From the NCBI GenBank assembly GCA_013146195.2, contig CM028379.1:63929631-63993630 (forward strand): a DNA stretch of 64,000 nt. Reading direction: 5' to 3'. The notes under the pieces were generated by a model. That model searched no databases, was not told where the DNA came from, and saw only the letters and a program-made list of their open reading frames with translations. Both the position numbers and the translations under genes were made by a program. Source of the DNA: Codonopsis lanceolata. Lineage: Eukaryota > Streptophyta > Magnoliopsida > Asterales > Campanulaceae. Positions 22,241 to 33,769 of the stretch are shown piece by piece (positions within the stretch are counted from its first letter, which is position 1; every line of letters begins with the position of its first letter).

Positions 22241-25229
22241 TCACACATAATACCTCTTGAGCTTGTCGAGGTTGAAGGGCTGAACAAAATCTTCCCCATC
22301 TTGATTGGTGAGGAGGACCGCACCTCCTGATCGAACATGTTTGACGATATATGGTCCCATCCAGTGAGACTTCCATTTTCCCCTAGTATCGACATAACTA
22401 GGGGGTTTCTCACAAAGCACCAGGTCTCTGACTTGGATATCGCGGCCTTTGACCTTTTTGTTGAATGCTCGAGCTATTAAACTCGTACGCCCGAGTATGT
22501 TTTAGAGCTAACATTGCCGCCGTCTATTACGGCTAATTCTTCGTAGCGCTGTTTGACCCAATCAATTTCAGCTACGTCTGATTCCATCATCACCCTCAAT
22601 GATGGGATTTCTATTTCAATGGGTAGCACAGCCTTCATGCCATAGGCTAGAGAATAGGGGGTGGCCCCAGTGGGTGTACGGACTGAAGTACGATAGCCCC
22701 AAAGGCCTAGTGGCAATTTTTTCAGCTAGTCTTTTCCTGTGTCAGCCATTTTTTTGATGATATTTTCTAGCATTTTATTGGTTGCTTTAACGGCACCATT
22801 TTCTTGTGGTCGATATGGGGAAGATTTATGCCTTTAAATTTTGAATTCGTCGAGTAGACGATTCACGTCCCCTTCGACGTGTGTGCCGTTGTCGAAGATG
22901 ATTTCGAAAGGTACCCCATATCGGTATATGATGTTGGTCCTGATGAATTCGGACACCTTTAAGATATTCAGTACTTTGTAGGAAGAGGCTTCCACCCACT
23001 TTGTGAAATAGTCGACATCCACCAAGACATATTCATGGCCATTACATCCATTCGGGTGGATTTGACCTATGACGTCAATTCCCCATGTTGAGAAGGGCCA
23101 GGGGCTGTGTAGTTGTATAATATATGTGGGGGCACGTGCTGTAGATTTGCAAAGCGCTGGCATTTGTCGTAGTGACGTACCCACCTGATACAATCAGTTT
23201 CTAGTATACTCTAATAGTATCCTTATCGGATGACTTTCTTCGACAGCATATGCTCGTTCATGTGTGGCCCACAAGTACCACCATGAAGCTGGTTCATGAC
23301 TTGCTCCGCTTTGACCTGATCGATGCATAATAGATTTAAGCCCTGGTAATGCCTTTTGTATAGGTTGACCATGACATAGGTAATGTCAAACTCGTTGAGG
23401 AGGAATGACGATTTGGCTAGTCGGCTAGAAAGCGATGGCTTGCCGAAGATGTATTTTATAGGATCCATTCTGGAGATGATCTTGACGGATCGAGCTTACA
23501 GATAAGTTTTGAGCCTTTATGTTGCCCAGACTAGACCAGTGCAACTTTTCTCCAAAGCTGAGTAGTTGAGCTCGCTTCCTTGTAACTTTATACTTATGAA
23601 GTAAATGACATTTTCGATGTAGGAGTTTTCTTTTTCTTGGGATAGCATATCCCCTACCGCTGTATCTGTGACAGTTAAATATAGGAGGAGAGGTTTATGT
23701 GTATGGGGAAGAGCTAGCACTGGTGGATTGGCAAGGTAGGCTTTTATTTTTTCGAAGGCTAGCTGGCATTTTTCGTCCAAAATTTGATCAGTATTTTTCT
23801 TTAGGTGTTTAAATAGGGGCTCACATATGGAGGTCAGTTGTCTGATGAAACGGCTGATATATTGTAATCGACCCAAGAAGCCCTTGACTTCTGTTGGATT
23901 TTTTGGCTACGACATATTTATGATGGCTTTGATTTTGGCTGGCTCGATCTTGATGCCTTGTTCAGTCACCATGAATCCTAGGACCTTGCCCTTGGTAACC
24001 CCGAATGTGCATTTGGTGGGGTTAAGCTTCATATGATGCTTTCTTAACCCTTAGAAAAAAATTCAAAGGTCTTTGATATGGGCACCGTCAGTGTCATTGG
24101 AGTGCACGATCATGTCATCCACGTATACTTCGACCTCTTTATGGATCATATCATGGAAGAGGGCGGTGGCAGCTCTTTGATATGTAGCCCCATCATTTTT
24201 TAGCCCAAACGGCATGACCGTATAGCAGCAGTAAGTTCCATAGGGGGTGGTGAATGATGTTTTCTCCTGGTCTTCTGATGCCATTTTGATTTGGTTGTAG
24301 CCTAGCATGCCGTCTACGAAGGATCTTATTTTATGAGAGGCCACGACGTCTACCACAATATCGATGTTGGGTAGAGGGAAGTCGTCTTTTGGCGACGCCT
24401 TGTTGAGATCGTAGAAGTCTACACAGATCCGAACCTTTCCGTTGGGCTTTGGAACGGTCACTATATTTGACAGCCAGATCGGGTATTCAACAACCCGGAT
24501 AAATTTGACGCGTAGCTGCTTCATGATTTCCTCTTTCACTTTCAGTGACCATTCTGGCTTGATTCGACGGAGTTTCTTCTTGACTGGACGTGCATCAGGA
24601 TAAGTGGGGATTCGGTGCTCAACAATGGCTGGATCTAGTCCGGGCATATCTTTGTAGGACCATGCAAAGATGTCCACAAATTCTTTGAGGAGGTTGATCA
24701 GTGCATCCCTTTCAGAATCTTGTAGGTAGCTACCGATTTTGAGTTCTTTGATTTCATTGTTCAGCCCTAGATTAATGACGGACAAGTCTTCATCTGCTGC
24801 TGCTGATTGGTGTTTTTCCTGGTGCTTGACTGACTTGGCAAGCTCAAGAAGGTAACTTTTATCTTTTGAATTCATTTCATTAAATGACTCGTTATTAAGG
24901 CTAATAAATGTGTCTTTTAATGAAGGTGCAACTAAGGAATACGCGAAAACATATAGATTATCATTATTAGAAGCAAACTGTACAGGGCCGGGTACATTAT
25001 TGAGGATATGGGGTTTGAGATCCTTAATCTTAGGGAGCGGATCGGTAGATGACCAACCCGTAAGGCTAAAGGAAGGATAGGGAATAGTATATCCAAAAAG
25101 GTCCACCAGATCTGCGGTTGTCAAGAGCGGGCCGGTCGTAGTATACCAATTCTGCAGAGGCTTATCAGCAATAGACTCGAACTCAACAGGGAGATTTTCA
25201 TAGCTAGTGCCTCCATCTATCATTCCCAA
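22241..25229 (-). pseudogene. pol: Tat-A pol: RT, RNase H, integrase (broken)
   Basis: Tat/Ogre-lineage pol. The N-terminal linker is open to residue 180, then DIFAWSYKDMPGLDPAIVEH begins RT. RT has VRICVDFYDLNKASPKDDFP, FVDGMLGYNQIKMASEDQEK, MPFGLKNDGATYQRA and catalytic YVDDM. Stops occur at about 24062 and in the connection domain. RNase H (23876-23223) has LLLYLTVTDTAVGDML and lacks part of the usual second RNase H segment. Integrase has the core FSTWGIDVIGQIHPNG and VDVDYFTKWVEASSYK (23193-22834), NGTHVEGDVNRL, and a C-terminal GKWKSHWMGPYIVKHV segment ending at the TGA at 22241. The zinc-binding motif reads RHYDKCQ, with Tyr where Cys is expected. Many lesions; inactive. Confidence 0.92.
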
Positions 25230-25325
25230 GAAACTGTCTCCCAGCCAGTCATTAGAAACTCCTTTCTTTTATTAAAAGGGATATTTACAGCACCCTTATT
25301 CTAGCTAAATAGATTTCTTCGACCT

Positions 25326-26380
25326 TTAGACTTTCTTTGCTTGGTTGGCTTCCAAAATTCTTGTGTCTGCTACCATGATTATTTCATTGTCGATGAGGTC
25401 CTGGATGGCATTTTTGAGCACATAGCATTTATCGATGAGATGACCACTGCAACGATGGTATTCACAAAACTGGGCGTGGTTCCACATACTAGGTAGTGGG
25501 TTGGGAGGCTGATAATTTGCAATGGGTTTAAGCATCCCATGAGCCCATAGTGTTTGGAAAATTTTGGATCTTGTGGCAGGTAGATCATCATAATGCCTTG
25601 GGATTGGTTCTTTCCGTCCTTTTGGTTTGGGTAGAATACCTGGCTGGGGTTTGGTCGAGTAATTGGGCTGGGTCTTTTCTTTCGGGGAATATTATGCTAA
25701 GAATTGATTGTGTGTGCTCCTGTTTAAGGGAGATTCTTTTTCATGTGCACAAATCATCCCCGTTAGGGTTCCATGAGCCATTTGCTGGGAATAAGTATTT
25801 GAAGGATCAAGGGGAAGGTAGTTTTTTTGGTTTTGGTATCAGGCATTTAGGTGAAGGAGCTCAGGGTTGGTTTCTGGGGGAGGTGGTAGATTGAGATTAT
25901 AAAATTTTGTAATAATACCGCCTTGGGAAATAGTTTTGTGTTTCAGCTGAAAGCTGATGTTTGGTTGAGTATTGGGGACTTGGAAAAAGATGTTTTCTGT
26001 TGTATCAGGACAGTTTATACCAAGAAGGAAAGAAGAATCACTTTATCAGGAGAAAACCTTAGGCTTTTGACTTATTGAGAGATAGTGGCGAGAGTTTCTG
26101 CAAAATTTGCCAAAATATTGCCAACCACTTGGTTTGTTACCTTTTCCACATGGGTATCTAATTCTCTTTTTTGCCAAATTTCGAATCCAGAAAGAGGGGC
26201 ATACTCAGGAGTTTCTTTTTCCGGTTCAAGATCGTTCTGCTCATTGCTGGTCCCAATCGTAGTTTGTTTATTTTTGGCAGCCATTCTGCTCAAATTTGTA
26301 ACCTCTGTACTGATCCTGCCTTTTTCTGATCTGACCCCGATATTTTCTGATCTGATTTCTGTGTCTGTATCCCGTATCAA
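25326..26380 (-). pseudogene. gag: Tat-A gag remnant
   Basis: The N-terminal part (26380-26072) is charged and helical (FEIWQKRELDTHVEKVTNQV). The middle is broken. The C-terminal part has the Tat gag ending: PIANYQPPNPLPSMWNHAQF, the zinc-knuckle-like CEYHRCSGHLIDKC and then LKNAIQDLIDNEII (25535-25326). In Tat/Ogre gag the knuckle is C-x2-H-x4-H-x4-C, as here. It lies directly upstream of the pol linker on the same strand. Confidence 0.7.
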
Positions 26381-27334
26381 CCGGCCAGTACTATCTCTGC
26401 CTTTCCAAACTCAGGCCAGGTTTCTGAGGAAAAGGGGGTTGAAGGCATTAGAAAGGGTTGGCTGAAGGCTTTCTGGGTTTGGAGTACAATGTATCTTTAT
26501 TAATAATTTTTATTATTATTCATTTTTCCTACAATTGATCGGACAAGCACCTACTTTGTTTTGACGGTTTCAGGACTATTCCTGGAATAGTGGATTCTTT
26601 CTCCAGAGTATAGGAACCTCGTATTCCATTTGCCTTTCGACTCCCCAAGATCGGACTAATCTCAGGCGAAGGGTCTATACTCTTTCCGGAATCTACCATT
26701 CAAAATGGTCTAGATCGAACATCAGAAAATTATTAGTCAACCCCCGTGCATATTTTTATTCAAATCTCTCTTCTTTTTTTTGTTTCTCTTTTTTTTTTTT
26801 CTTCTTTTTTTTTCTTTTTTTTTCCTTCTTTTTTTGCACAAGGACTGGTCAATAATTCAAAGACATAAAAACCGATCGGTCCATGAAGTGTCCTGAGAAT
26901 ATATATGCAATTTAACGTTGACTGATGCAGGGGGTAGGCTGCCATGGTGTAGGATAGCAGTTCGGAATATCTCTACATGCGTACACGTGTGTGCGGTATC
27001 TAGAAAGCAGTAAAATGTTTTTTTCCAGATATAAAACAGTAAATAAAACAGATATGACATGTCTTGTTGTTCATTGTGGATTTTCTCGACTTCTTTAGTT
27101 TGAGCGTGAGCAAACAATCATTCAGATCAAGAAATATAAAGAAAAATAGGGAATCTATCTATTCCTATTAATTACATATTGATCCTAATCCCCAAAATAA
27201 AATCACAGAATAAAATAATATTTATATATTTTGTGCGAAAAAAAATAAAGCAAGCAGAATAATAATATAAAGTAGAATAAAGTAATAATAAAATAAAGCC
27301 ACAACCATTTTGTTATACTGTCTGAAAATCTCTT

Positions 27335-27419
<85 letters not shown>

Positions 27420-27629
27420 AACAGTACTAGTAACGAAATTGTTGCAAGTAAATAGTTAAATGCACAATATATATATACAGATGTATAAAAACACAATATT
27501 TAAAATGCTTAAATAAATATAGTAAACATATTTTAGTTAGAAACCAAAGAAAACTTATTTTTTTTCTTTTTTTGTGAAAATTAAATGAGTCTAGCCCTCC
27601 ATTTTTATTTAAAATGAAAACAACGTCCC
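26381..27629 (-). other. Tat-A leader and AT-rich flank
   Basis: No gene is supported. Positions 26466-26740 look like the untranslated leader upstream of Tat gag. 26760-26835 is an almost pure T/C tract. 27335-27419 is a TA-then-TG dinucleotide microsatellite. The rest to the gap is A/T-rich. The Tat-A 5' LTR does not appear here. Confidence 0.55.
27335..27419. repeat. Compound (TA)n(TG)n microsatellite
   Basis: An alternating TA run followed by a long TG run with one AG interruption. Confidence 0.9.
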
Positions 27630-27729
27630 NNNNNNNNNNNNNNNNNNNNNNNNNNNNNNNNNNNNNNNNNNNNNNNNNNNNNNNNNNNNNNNNNNNNNNN
27701 NNNNNNNNNNNNNNNNNNNNNNNNNNNNN
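27630..27729. other. Assembly gap (100 N)
   Basis: Exactly 100 N, a conventional placeholder. The sequence changes character across it: AT-rich to the left, GC-richer coding-like to the right. Confidence 0.99.
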
Positions 27730-29523
27730 CTGGCCGGTCTCTTGACAATGTGACCAAGCCTCGCACCTATCTTGGTCACCCGCTTCAATATGGAAGCACA
27801 TGTAATGCAAGCAAGACCTTCAAAAAAGGCCTTCGCCAAATTTGACGAACAAGTGGCCACGGACCTCCATCTAAAGGCCAAAGGTCTCGTCGATGAGGCG
27901 TAGGCCGGCGATAAGGTCCAATTAGCGCCCAAAGCAAAGCCAAAAGACAAGGCCTAAGTGGCACCTCCAACCCAAGAGGAGAAAGCCAAATGGATCCGAA
28001 GGAGATGAAGAAAGGCCGTAAGAAGAAGGCACCAGCCAATCCACCCATTCCTCTCCTCCATCTACCCAAGCCAAGCCTTCTACCCAATCCACCCAACCAC
28101 CTTCACCACCTCCCGCACTCCACTCCCAAACCTAAACGAAGGAGACTTCAGAAACCTCAAGACCAGCCCACCCAAGCCCTCCAACCTCTACACCGACAGG
28201 TACTGAGTCTCCTATTCAGCCGAGGAAGAAAAGGAGAGCTACTTGTACCTAACCCTCTACCGCCACCAACCAACTACCTCTACCGATGCCCAACACTCAA
28301 CCTCACAACCCTTCATCTATACCATCTACCGAACCCCAACCAACTACCGACGCCTAAACTATACCTGGCAACCCTTCATCTATACCCTTCCGACCCTTCA
28401 ACTAGAATTCACCACCTCCTGAGGAGTCTATCCTCGTGAGGGAGCTCAAAATGAGGAGGAGCCACCAACCCCAACTCCTCCTCCCCTTCACCCTTTAACT
28501 ACTCACCCGACCCATCCACACCCTCCTCACCACCCCAATCCCAACCAACTTCTTCAACCACACCACAACCTTAGACCTCCGTCATTAAGTTCCTCTTCGA
28601 ACTTGCATCAAGAGCGCATCTATTCACCTCTTTTCATCAACCTCCTCAACCTTCTCTCAACCTCCCCTAACCTTCCCTTCAAAAACCAAAATTCCTATTC
28701 TACCGCCTCTTCTTTCTCTCGGGTTCTCTACCGAACCCATTCCCCAATCCTCCCACATCGCTGAAAATTCGACACCGATATGGAACCGATTCCCACCAAC
28801 TCCCCTCCTCCCTCCCTATAACCCTATCCTCTTCCACCAAACCATACCAACCCAAGACTCATCCTCTTCCTGCCAAAACTCCCTCCCAATGCCTCAGCCT
28901 CGGCAGACTCGCCTCTGCCGACACCATTCACATTGGCCAAGCCTCTACTTCCAATCACCACCAATGCCGAATTTTGTCCCTGCTTAGATGCCATCTACCA
29001 TGGCTAGCGAACTCACAAGCATATCTACCGCTATCACGGCGTAGCTACCGCAATGCCAAGGCCAACGACCGGCCACTACTCTTCGACAATTTCAAGAGGA
29101 TGTCGGACTGCTTTTGGACTGACAAGCACGATTTCACCGATGTCAAGATCAACGAAGCTCAACGAGATGAAGGCCGCCGATCATAGGTTCCATTTTCTAC
29201 GAGCTCTTCCACGCCATCACTCTCCATCTTAGCCACCTGGCCGTATTCCTATTATGGAACTCAACAACCTCGCCGAACTCGCTCATGACATTATGAATGC
29301 CAACCGATCGTGATCCGCCATCACTGAGGAGAAACAAATGAGATCTATCAAATGTATGCCGATGGAAGAGAATGCCCGCCTTCGTGGAAGAACCGACTAC
29401 CGCTCGCTCCACCGCACTCCAACCGATGCGCATGCCGAATACCAAAGAAGAATGGAAGAGCTAGAGCGAGAAAGAAGAGAAAAGGAGGTCACAGACAAAG
29501 GCAAAGGGAAAAGACCATGGTAG
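27730..29523 (+). pseudogene. Env-like ORF of a SIRE/Maximus-type copia element, decayed
   Basis: A degraded coding region readable in pieces. It has a Lys-rich segment near 27990-28030, a long Ser/Thr/Pro-rich tract (28030-28440) with a basic nuclear-localisation-like patch PRKKRRA (about 28220), then the structured part with LLFDNFKRMSDCFWTDKHDF (29070-29140). A coiled, highly charged C-terminus, RTPTDAHAEYQRRMEELERE, ends KGKGKRPW at 29523. This layout and its position just before a copia-type PPT and LTR fit the extra 3' ORF of SIRE-type elements. Multiple stops and shifts. No pol is visible; the left side is at the gap. Confidence 0.55.
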
Positions 29524-29911
29524 CTTTTGTATCTTTTCTTTCCTTTCCTTTGTATTTATCTTATTTTGAAAACTCGTCAAATGTAAACATCTTGTTTATG
29601 AATACGTATGATTACTTGCTTTTTTCAAAAATTATGTTGTTTAAATTTTTTGTCGCTTATTGTTTATTTATATGAGAATTTAAACATTCAGCTTTAAATT
29701 AATTTAAACCGGTCACGACTGCGGTGCTATTCTTTGACTCTCTTATTCTTGTATGCACTTAGATTAGTCCCTTGCATCTCGAGGTGTTATTCTCGTTTAA
29801 TAGAGGCATGTCTACCGACACGTGAATATATAAACTTTCTCGTGACATGCTATTATCTATTAAATAGCTTGTTTTAAAACCTCATTTGTAGTAATGATGA
29901 CTCAGATATAA
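29524..29911 (+). other. Untranslated spacer before the copia PPT
   Basis: AT-rich with no gene. It holds AAACCGGTCACGACTGCGG and other non-repeated sequence. Confidence 0.5.
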
Positions 29912-29923
29912 ATAGGAGGAGAT
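29912..29923 (+). other. Polypurine tract of the copia element
   Basis: ATAGGAGGAGAT immediately before TGTTGATTC. Copia elements of this lineage typically end AGGGGGAGATTGTTG. Confidence 0.75.
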
Positions 29924-31169
29924 TGTTGATTCTTATGTTAAATTTATATCTGATCAAGTACATTACCTTAGTTTTACTTCCTGGCTAATCGTTGCGTATC
30001 GATTAGCGTGGCAACCGTGTATAGAACTTTGCCTTGTATAGTTTTTTGTAGGGACCTTTTCAGGAACACGGAAGACCACTTATCTGCTTCACCTGAAGAC
30101 CTGCTCAAAGCTTAAGATCGGTAGACCTCGTGTCCACTGACCGCTTCTACGTGTCCTCTCCGATCAGCTAGCCGATTAATTCAAACTCTTTTTTGATATT
30201 TGAATTAATCCAAGTCTTTCGACATGTCAAGCCGCCGAAAGCTTCCTTTCCGAAAAGCAGAATACTTTTTTCGCCTGAATGAAAAAGCAAGAAAGGCATC
30301 GTCCCTGTTTTCTGCTTCATCTCTCGATCCGACACCAAATCGCCCACCTTTTTTGAAGATCTCGTAAATGATTATCCGCTCTAGTTATCCGTGAAGACGA
30401 AATCCTTTGATCGACAAATTTCCATGCATTTAATGCATTTATGAAAAAGAAAGTTGAAGTCTTCGCTTTCTCCAACGGATCTTTGAAGTGCACTCGCGAA
30501 TACGCCATTGAAGATCTGATCAAGAGTGACAACTCATGTAATCAATCGAACACTTAAAGAATTGCTCAATCTACACAACTCCAAGTCTTTCACCAACATA
30601 TCTAATAGATCCTCAACAGATCTAGAAGTCCTCGTCAACAACAAGAAGTCGCCTTCAACATTTATTGTTTTATTCTTCTTGTTGTTTACTTCCATTAACT
30701 ATATTTACCTAATTAAATATCTTGTATTTTAGATATTTAATTCCCTAGACCCAAACACAAGTCAATATTTTGTACACGATCCATTAGTGATATTCTTTGT
30801 AATTGATCTAAGTGGAAAACATAGTGCACAATATAAATCCAAGGTTGATCGCCTTGGTGGTGGACGTAGCACTCATTATAGTGTGAACCATCCCAAAATA
30901 CTTGTGTTATTTCCTTCTGTCTGCTTAATTATTGAACGCTTCGCCATAGTTTACTTCATCCATTTCGGCCAGTAACTTTAGTAATCGTAAAAAGGTCTAC
31001 CGTAGTCCTTATCTGCACACTGAACAATTTTCTTGAAGGTCTTCCGCTACTTGATTCTTTTCATAGATTGTAAGTAACTTTCAAGGAACTTACTTTTAAA
31101 AGTTTTAAAGTGTTAATAAGCTATTCAACCCCCCCTTCTAGCTTATTATTGTGCTCATTGGGACCCACA
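29924..31169 (+). mobile_element. 3' LTR of a SIRE/Maximus-like copia element
   Basis: 1246 bp from TGTTGATTCTTATG to CATTGGGACCCACA. The end has the lineage-typical phrase TATTCAACCCCCCTTCTAG about 45 bp before the terminus. TATA-like AATATATAAAC lies near 29825 before the PPT, and further AT-rich sites occur inside. No 5' LTR is visible, so a target-site duplication cannot be tested. Confidence 0.75.
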
Positions 31170-31677
31170 AATAGACTTTCAAATTTCGTGGAAATTATAA
31201 TGGGGAGGAATGCAATATGCGGCAGTTTATAGATGCAACAGCCAGGGATGATGCAAACTAAACATTTTAGTTGGTTATCATGGTTTTGTAGCAGATATGC
31301 AAATTAAATGCTTTGATGGTCGCACTTACTAGGTAGGTGGCCCACGCTCTCTGTGAACTTAATTCAATGTAGTTCCCAACAAAACAACAAACAAAGACTG
31401 GTGGGATGGATGGGACCGATTATTCCACGTCCGGGTGTGAGTACCCCGAGCGACCTTTCCCCCCCGAAGAAGCGGGTGGTTTCAAAACCTTTTAAAGGAA
31501 TACGCTTGGCCTCAATTGTGGACTCATGTGATCATGTAGTCGCCATCTTTATTCTAAGGAAAACAAAGAAAAACAAAAAAGTAACCAGATTTGCAAAGGG
31601 TTCGGAGGCTAAGTTACGAGGTGGGAAGGGGTTAAATATGCTTTTTTTATAGTTATTTAAACTGTTGAAATAAAAGC

Positions 31678-31679
<2 letters not shown>

Positions 31680-31724
<45 letters not shown>
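31680..31724. repeat. (AT)n microsatellite
   Basis: An uninterrupted TA run of about 44 bp within the Tat LTR region. Confidence 0.9.
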
Positions 31725-31727
<3 letters not shown>

Positions 31728-32398
31728 CATACATATAAGGAAATTATTATAAACTTACAACAGCCTCCTTCCTGGAGTTACAAATACATTTATAAAATTT
31801 TGGCTATAATAATGACTCTTTTTAGTGCTATTTTCTATAGAATTTCGGGCAGTATAACTTCTTATTTTTCTTACATTTTATTAGTCTAAATAGCACTTTT
31901 TATAAATAAAAACTTTAAATAGCCTACCTCTTGAAGCGTGGAGGTTTTATCTCGCACTCAACTAATTTCCTGCCTCGCCCGTCCTTCAGAGAGTCTGCTT
32001 TGCCGTTGCTTTGTTGTTGCGAGATCGGGCAGAGGATCGCCTCTTTGTTGTTTTGACTCGGGCGGTACAACTGCTTGCTTGGCCGCCTGTTTGCTGGTGT
32101 CAAACTGGGCAGAAAGAACGCTTGTTTTTGTTGATTTGACGTCTGGATTCGGGCAAGACAACTGCTCTTTTTGGGATTATTGGACCTGTAGAATAGGGCA
32201 GAATCCTAGCAAGGAAACTAGGTTTCACTTTGGCCAGAGAGTTTTAGTGTTTGGGGGAGATTTGGTAGAGCTTCGGGGCTAGAGGAAGAAATTCCTTCGG
32301 CGTTCACTCGGAAGGACGATCACGTACTGCACGGTGAAAGTTTGTGAACTGTGTGCTCACTGTGTGTTCACCCTTTTTTCTCACAAATCGGGGCCTCT

Positions 32399-32406
32399 TA
32401 TTTATA
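32399..32406 (-). promoter_or_regulatory. TATA box of the Tat LTR
   Basis: Minus-strand TATAAATA in AGCCTATAAATAAGAGG, downstream (minus orientation) of the palindromes at 32523-32587. Confidence 0.6.
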
Positions 32407-32522
32407 GGCTGGGAATAAGGCTTCCTTTGTGGTTAAGTTTTACTTTTCGTGTTTCACCGGCTTGTACCACGCGCTGAGAGAACTGCACCTTAGGCAAACT
32501 GCTACAGGAGAATGGAGACTAT

Positions 32523-32587
32523 TGGGCGCTGCCCATAGTCATGCTGGGTACGACGCCAGAGGTGGCCATGGGCGCCGCCCATGGCCA
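32523..32587. repeat. Palindromic word cluster in the Tat LTR
   Basis: TGGGC-GCT-GCCCA at 32523-32535, a degenerate copy near 32544-32559, and a long one at 32563-32587 with 11-bp perfect arms (TGGCCATGGGC) around a GCC centre. Order and spacing match the clusters between the PMD and DUF7745-like genes. Confidence 0.85.
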
Positions 32588-32744
32588 TTTTTGTCATTCT
32601 TTTTGGCACTTAGGTCCCATGCATTTCACTGTTTATGCATCCTGTCTTTTCTTTTGCACTTTCAACCATGTAACTTGACATTCGTTAGTCCTTTTAACAT
32701 GTCTTGATATTTAATGCCATGTTACATATCAGGGGTACGAAATT

Positions 32745-33170
32745 GAGGAGTCTACACCAGGGTATGCACCTCGAGGAGATAATCCAACACAAACTCGGGT
32801 GGGATAGATGAAACCAATCATTTCCACATCCCGGGGTATGCACCCCTTGAGGAAGATGACCCAACAACACTTAGGTGGGATAGATGCAACTTTATTATTT
32901 CACGTCTCGGGGTATGCACCCCTCGATGAGATAGTCCAATCAACAACTCAGGTGGGATAGATGCAACCGATTATTCCACGTCCCGGGGTATGCACCCCTC
33001 GAGGAGATAATCCAACAACAACTCAGGTGGGATAGATGCAACTTGATTATTCCACGTCCCGGGGTATGCACCCCTTGAGGAGATAATCCAACTTACCACT
33101 CAGGTGGGATAGATGCAACTGATTATTCCACGTCCCGGGGTATGCACCCCTCGAGGAGATAATCCAACTT
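32745..33170. repeat. 76-bp tandem array, six units
   Basis: The phrase GGTATGCACC recurs at 32761, 32835, 32911, 32987, 33063 and 33139, a 74- then 76-bp period. Each unit holds CCCGGGGTATGCACCCC, a CTCGAG-like site, GAGATAATCCAAC and GGTGGGATAGATGCAAC. The 3' units are nearly identical and the 5' ones diverged. One isolated, degraded unit lies 1.3 kb away at about 31399-31450. Confidence 0.95.
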
Positions 33171-33192
33171 ATCATAGATAAAATGCACGCAA

Positions 33193-33769
33193 CAGGTAAA
33201 ATACTTTACCTTCCCCTCTTTTCTTTCTTTCTTTTTCTTTTGCTCTCTTTTCTCTTTCTTTCTTTTTTTTTCTTATTTTGCTTTTGTTTTTCTTTCTTTT
33301 GCTCTTTTGTTTTTCTTCTTCTTTTGCTTTTGTTTTTCTTTCTTTTGGTCTTTTTTTCTTCTTTTGCTTTGCATGCATCTTGCTGGGGATTTGAATGGCA
33401 CAATTTCTTCTTTTTCGGCCTTTCTTGTGGCTAATCTGTTGGGGATATGAGTTTTCTTTTGACTTTTGATGGATGACCGTCACTTTTGTTAACAATAGCT
33501 AACTTTGTTAACTTTCTGTTAGGACTCTAGGGTCATTTCGCGATTTGAATAAACTTGAGGTTTTAAGTGCTGAACTAAACTTTGAAGGGGGGGGGGAAGT
33601 GAAACTTCCACCCCTTATCTTTATTACGGGACGCAGAAGCAGCAGCCTCAACATACCTATCTTCTTCTTCATTCCTTTGCTTCTGCCATTGCTATCGACA
33701 AGCCTTTCTCTCTCATTTCTTTGCCTTTTCTCGATTTTCTTTCGCCAAATCAATTGTTTTGCTTGCTAG
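33193..33769. other. Region upstream of the Tat-B PMD gene
   Basis: Besides the pyrimidine tract it holds a G-tract at about 33587-33596 beside an imperfect inverted repeat GGAAGTGAAACTTCC (33595-33609). A C/T-rich stretch follows, typical of a 5' leader, up to the ATG at 33770. No clear TATA box. Confidence 0.45.
33204..33371. repeat. Polypyrimidine tract, about 170 bp
   Basis: Almost only T and C with spaced G (CTTTTGCTTTTG-like subrepeats), directly beside the tandem array. On the minus strand it is a purine tract next to the presumed start of the Tat LTR. Short Lys-rich or Phe-rich frames across it are artefacts. Confidence 0.85.

Larger units (their letters stand above)
31170..33192 (-). 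mobile_element. Tat LTR region (minus orientation), probably shared by Tat-A and Tat-B
   Basis: Positions 31480-32280 are homologous to 54560-55320 next to Tat-B pol. Both contain the Tat/Ogre phrase that on the minus strand reads AATAAAGATGGCGACTAC-like, and the CGAACCCTTTG region. On the minus strand there is a TATA box (32399-32406), a palindromic word cluster (32523-32587) and a 76-bp tandem array (32745-33170). Boundaries are uncertain: the right edge is perhaps near 33192, and 31170-31370 may be leader. Lying left of the PMD gene, it is in 3'-LTR position for Tat-B; lying right of the Tat-A gag, it could also serve as Tat-A's 5' LTR. Confidence 0.55.

Noticed and set aside
27203..27496. 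His/Thr-rich repeated frame at 27203-27496
   Set aside because: Translation of the TG/TA microsatellite.
32745..33170. 76-bp array as a CRISPR array
   Set aside because: There are no unique spacers: the whole unit repeats, and the DNA is plant nuclear.
33172..33495. Lys/Arg-rich and Phe/Leu-rich frames across 33172-33495
   Set aside because: Artefacts of the polypyrimidine tract; no ordered composition outside the tract.
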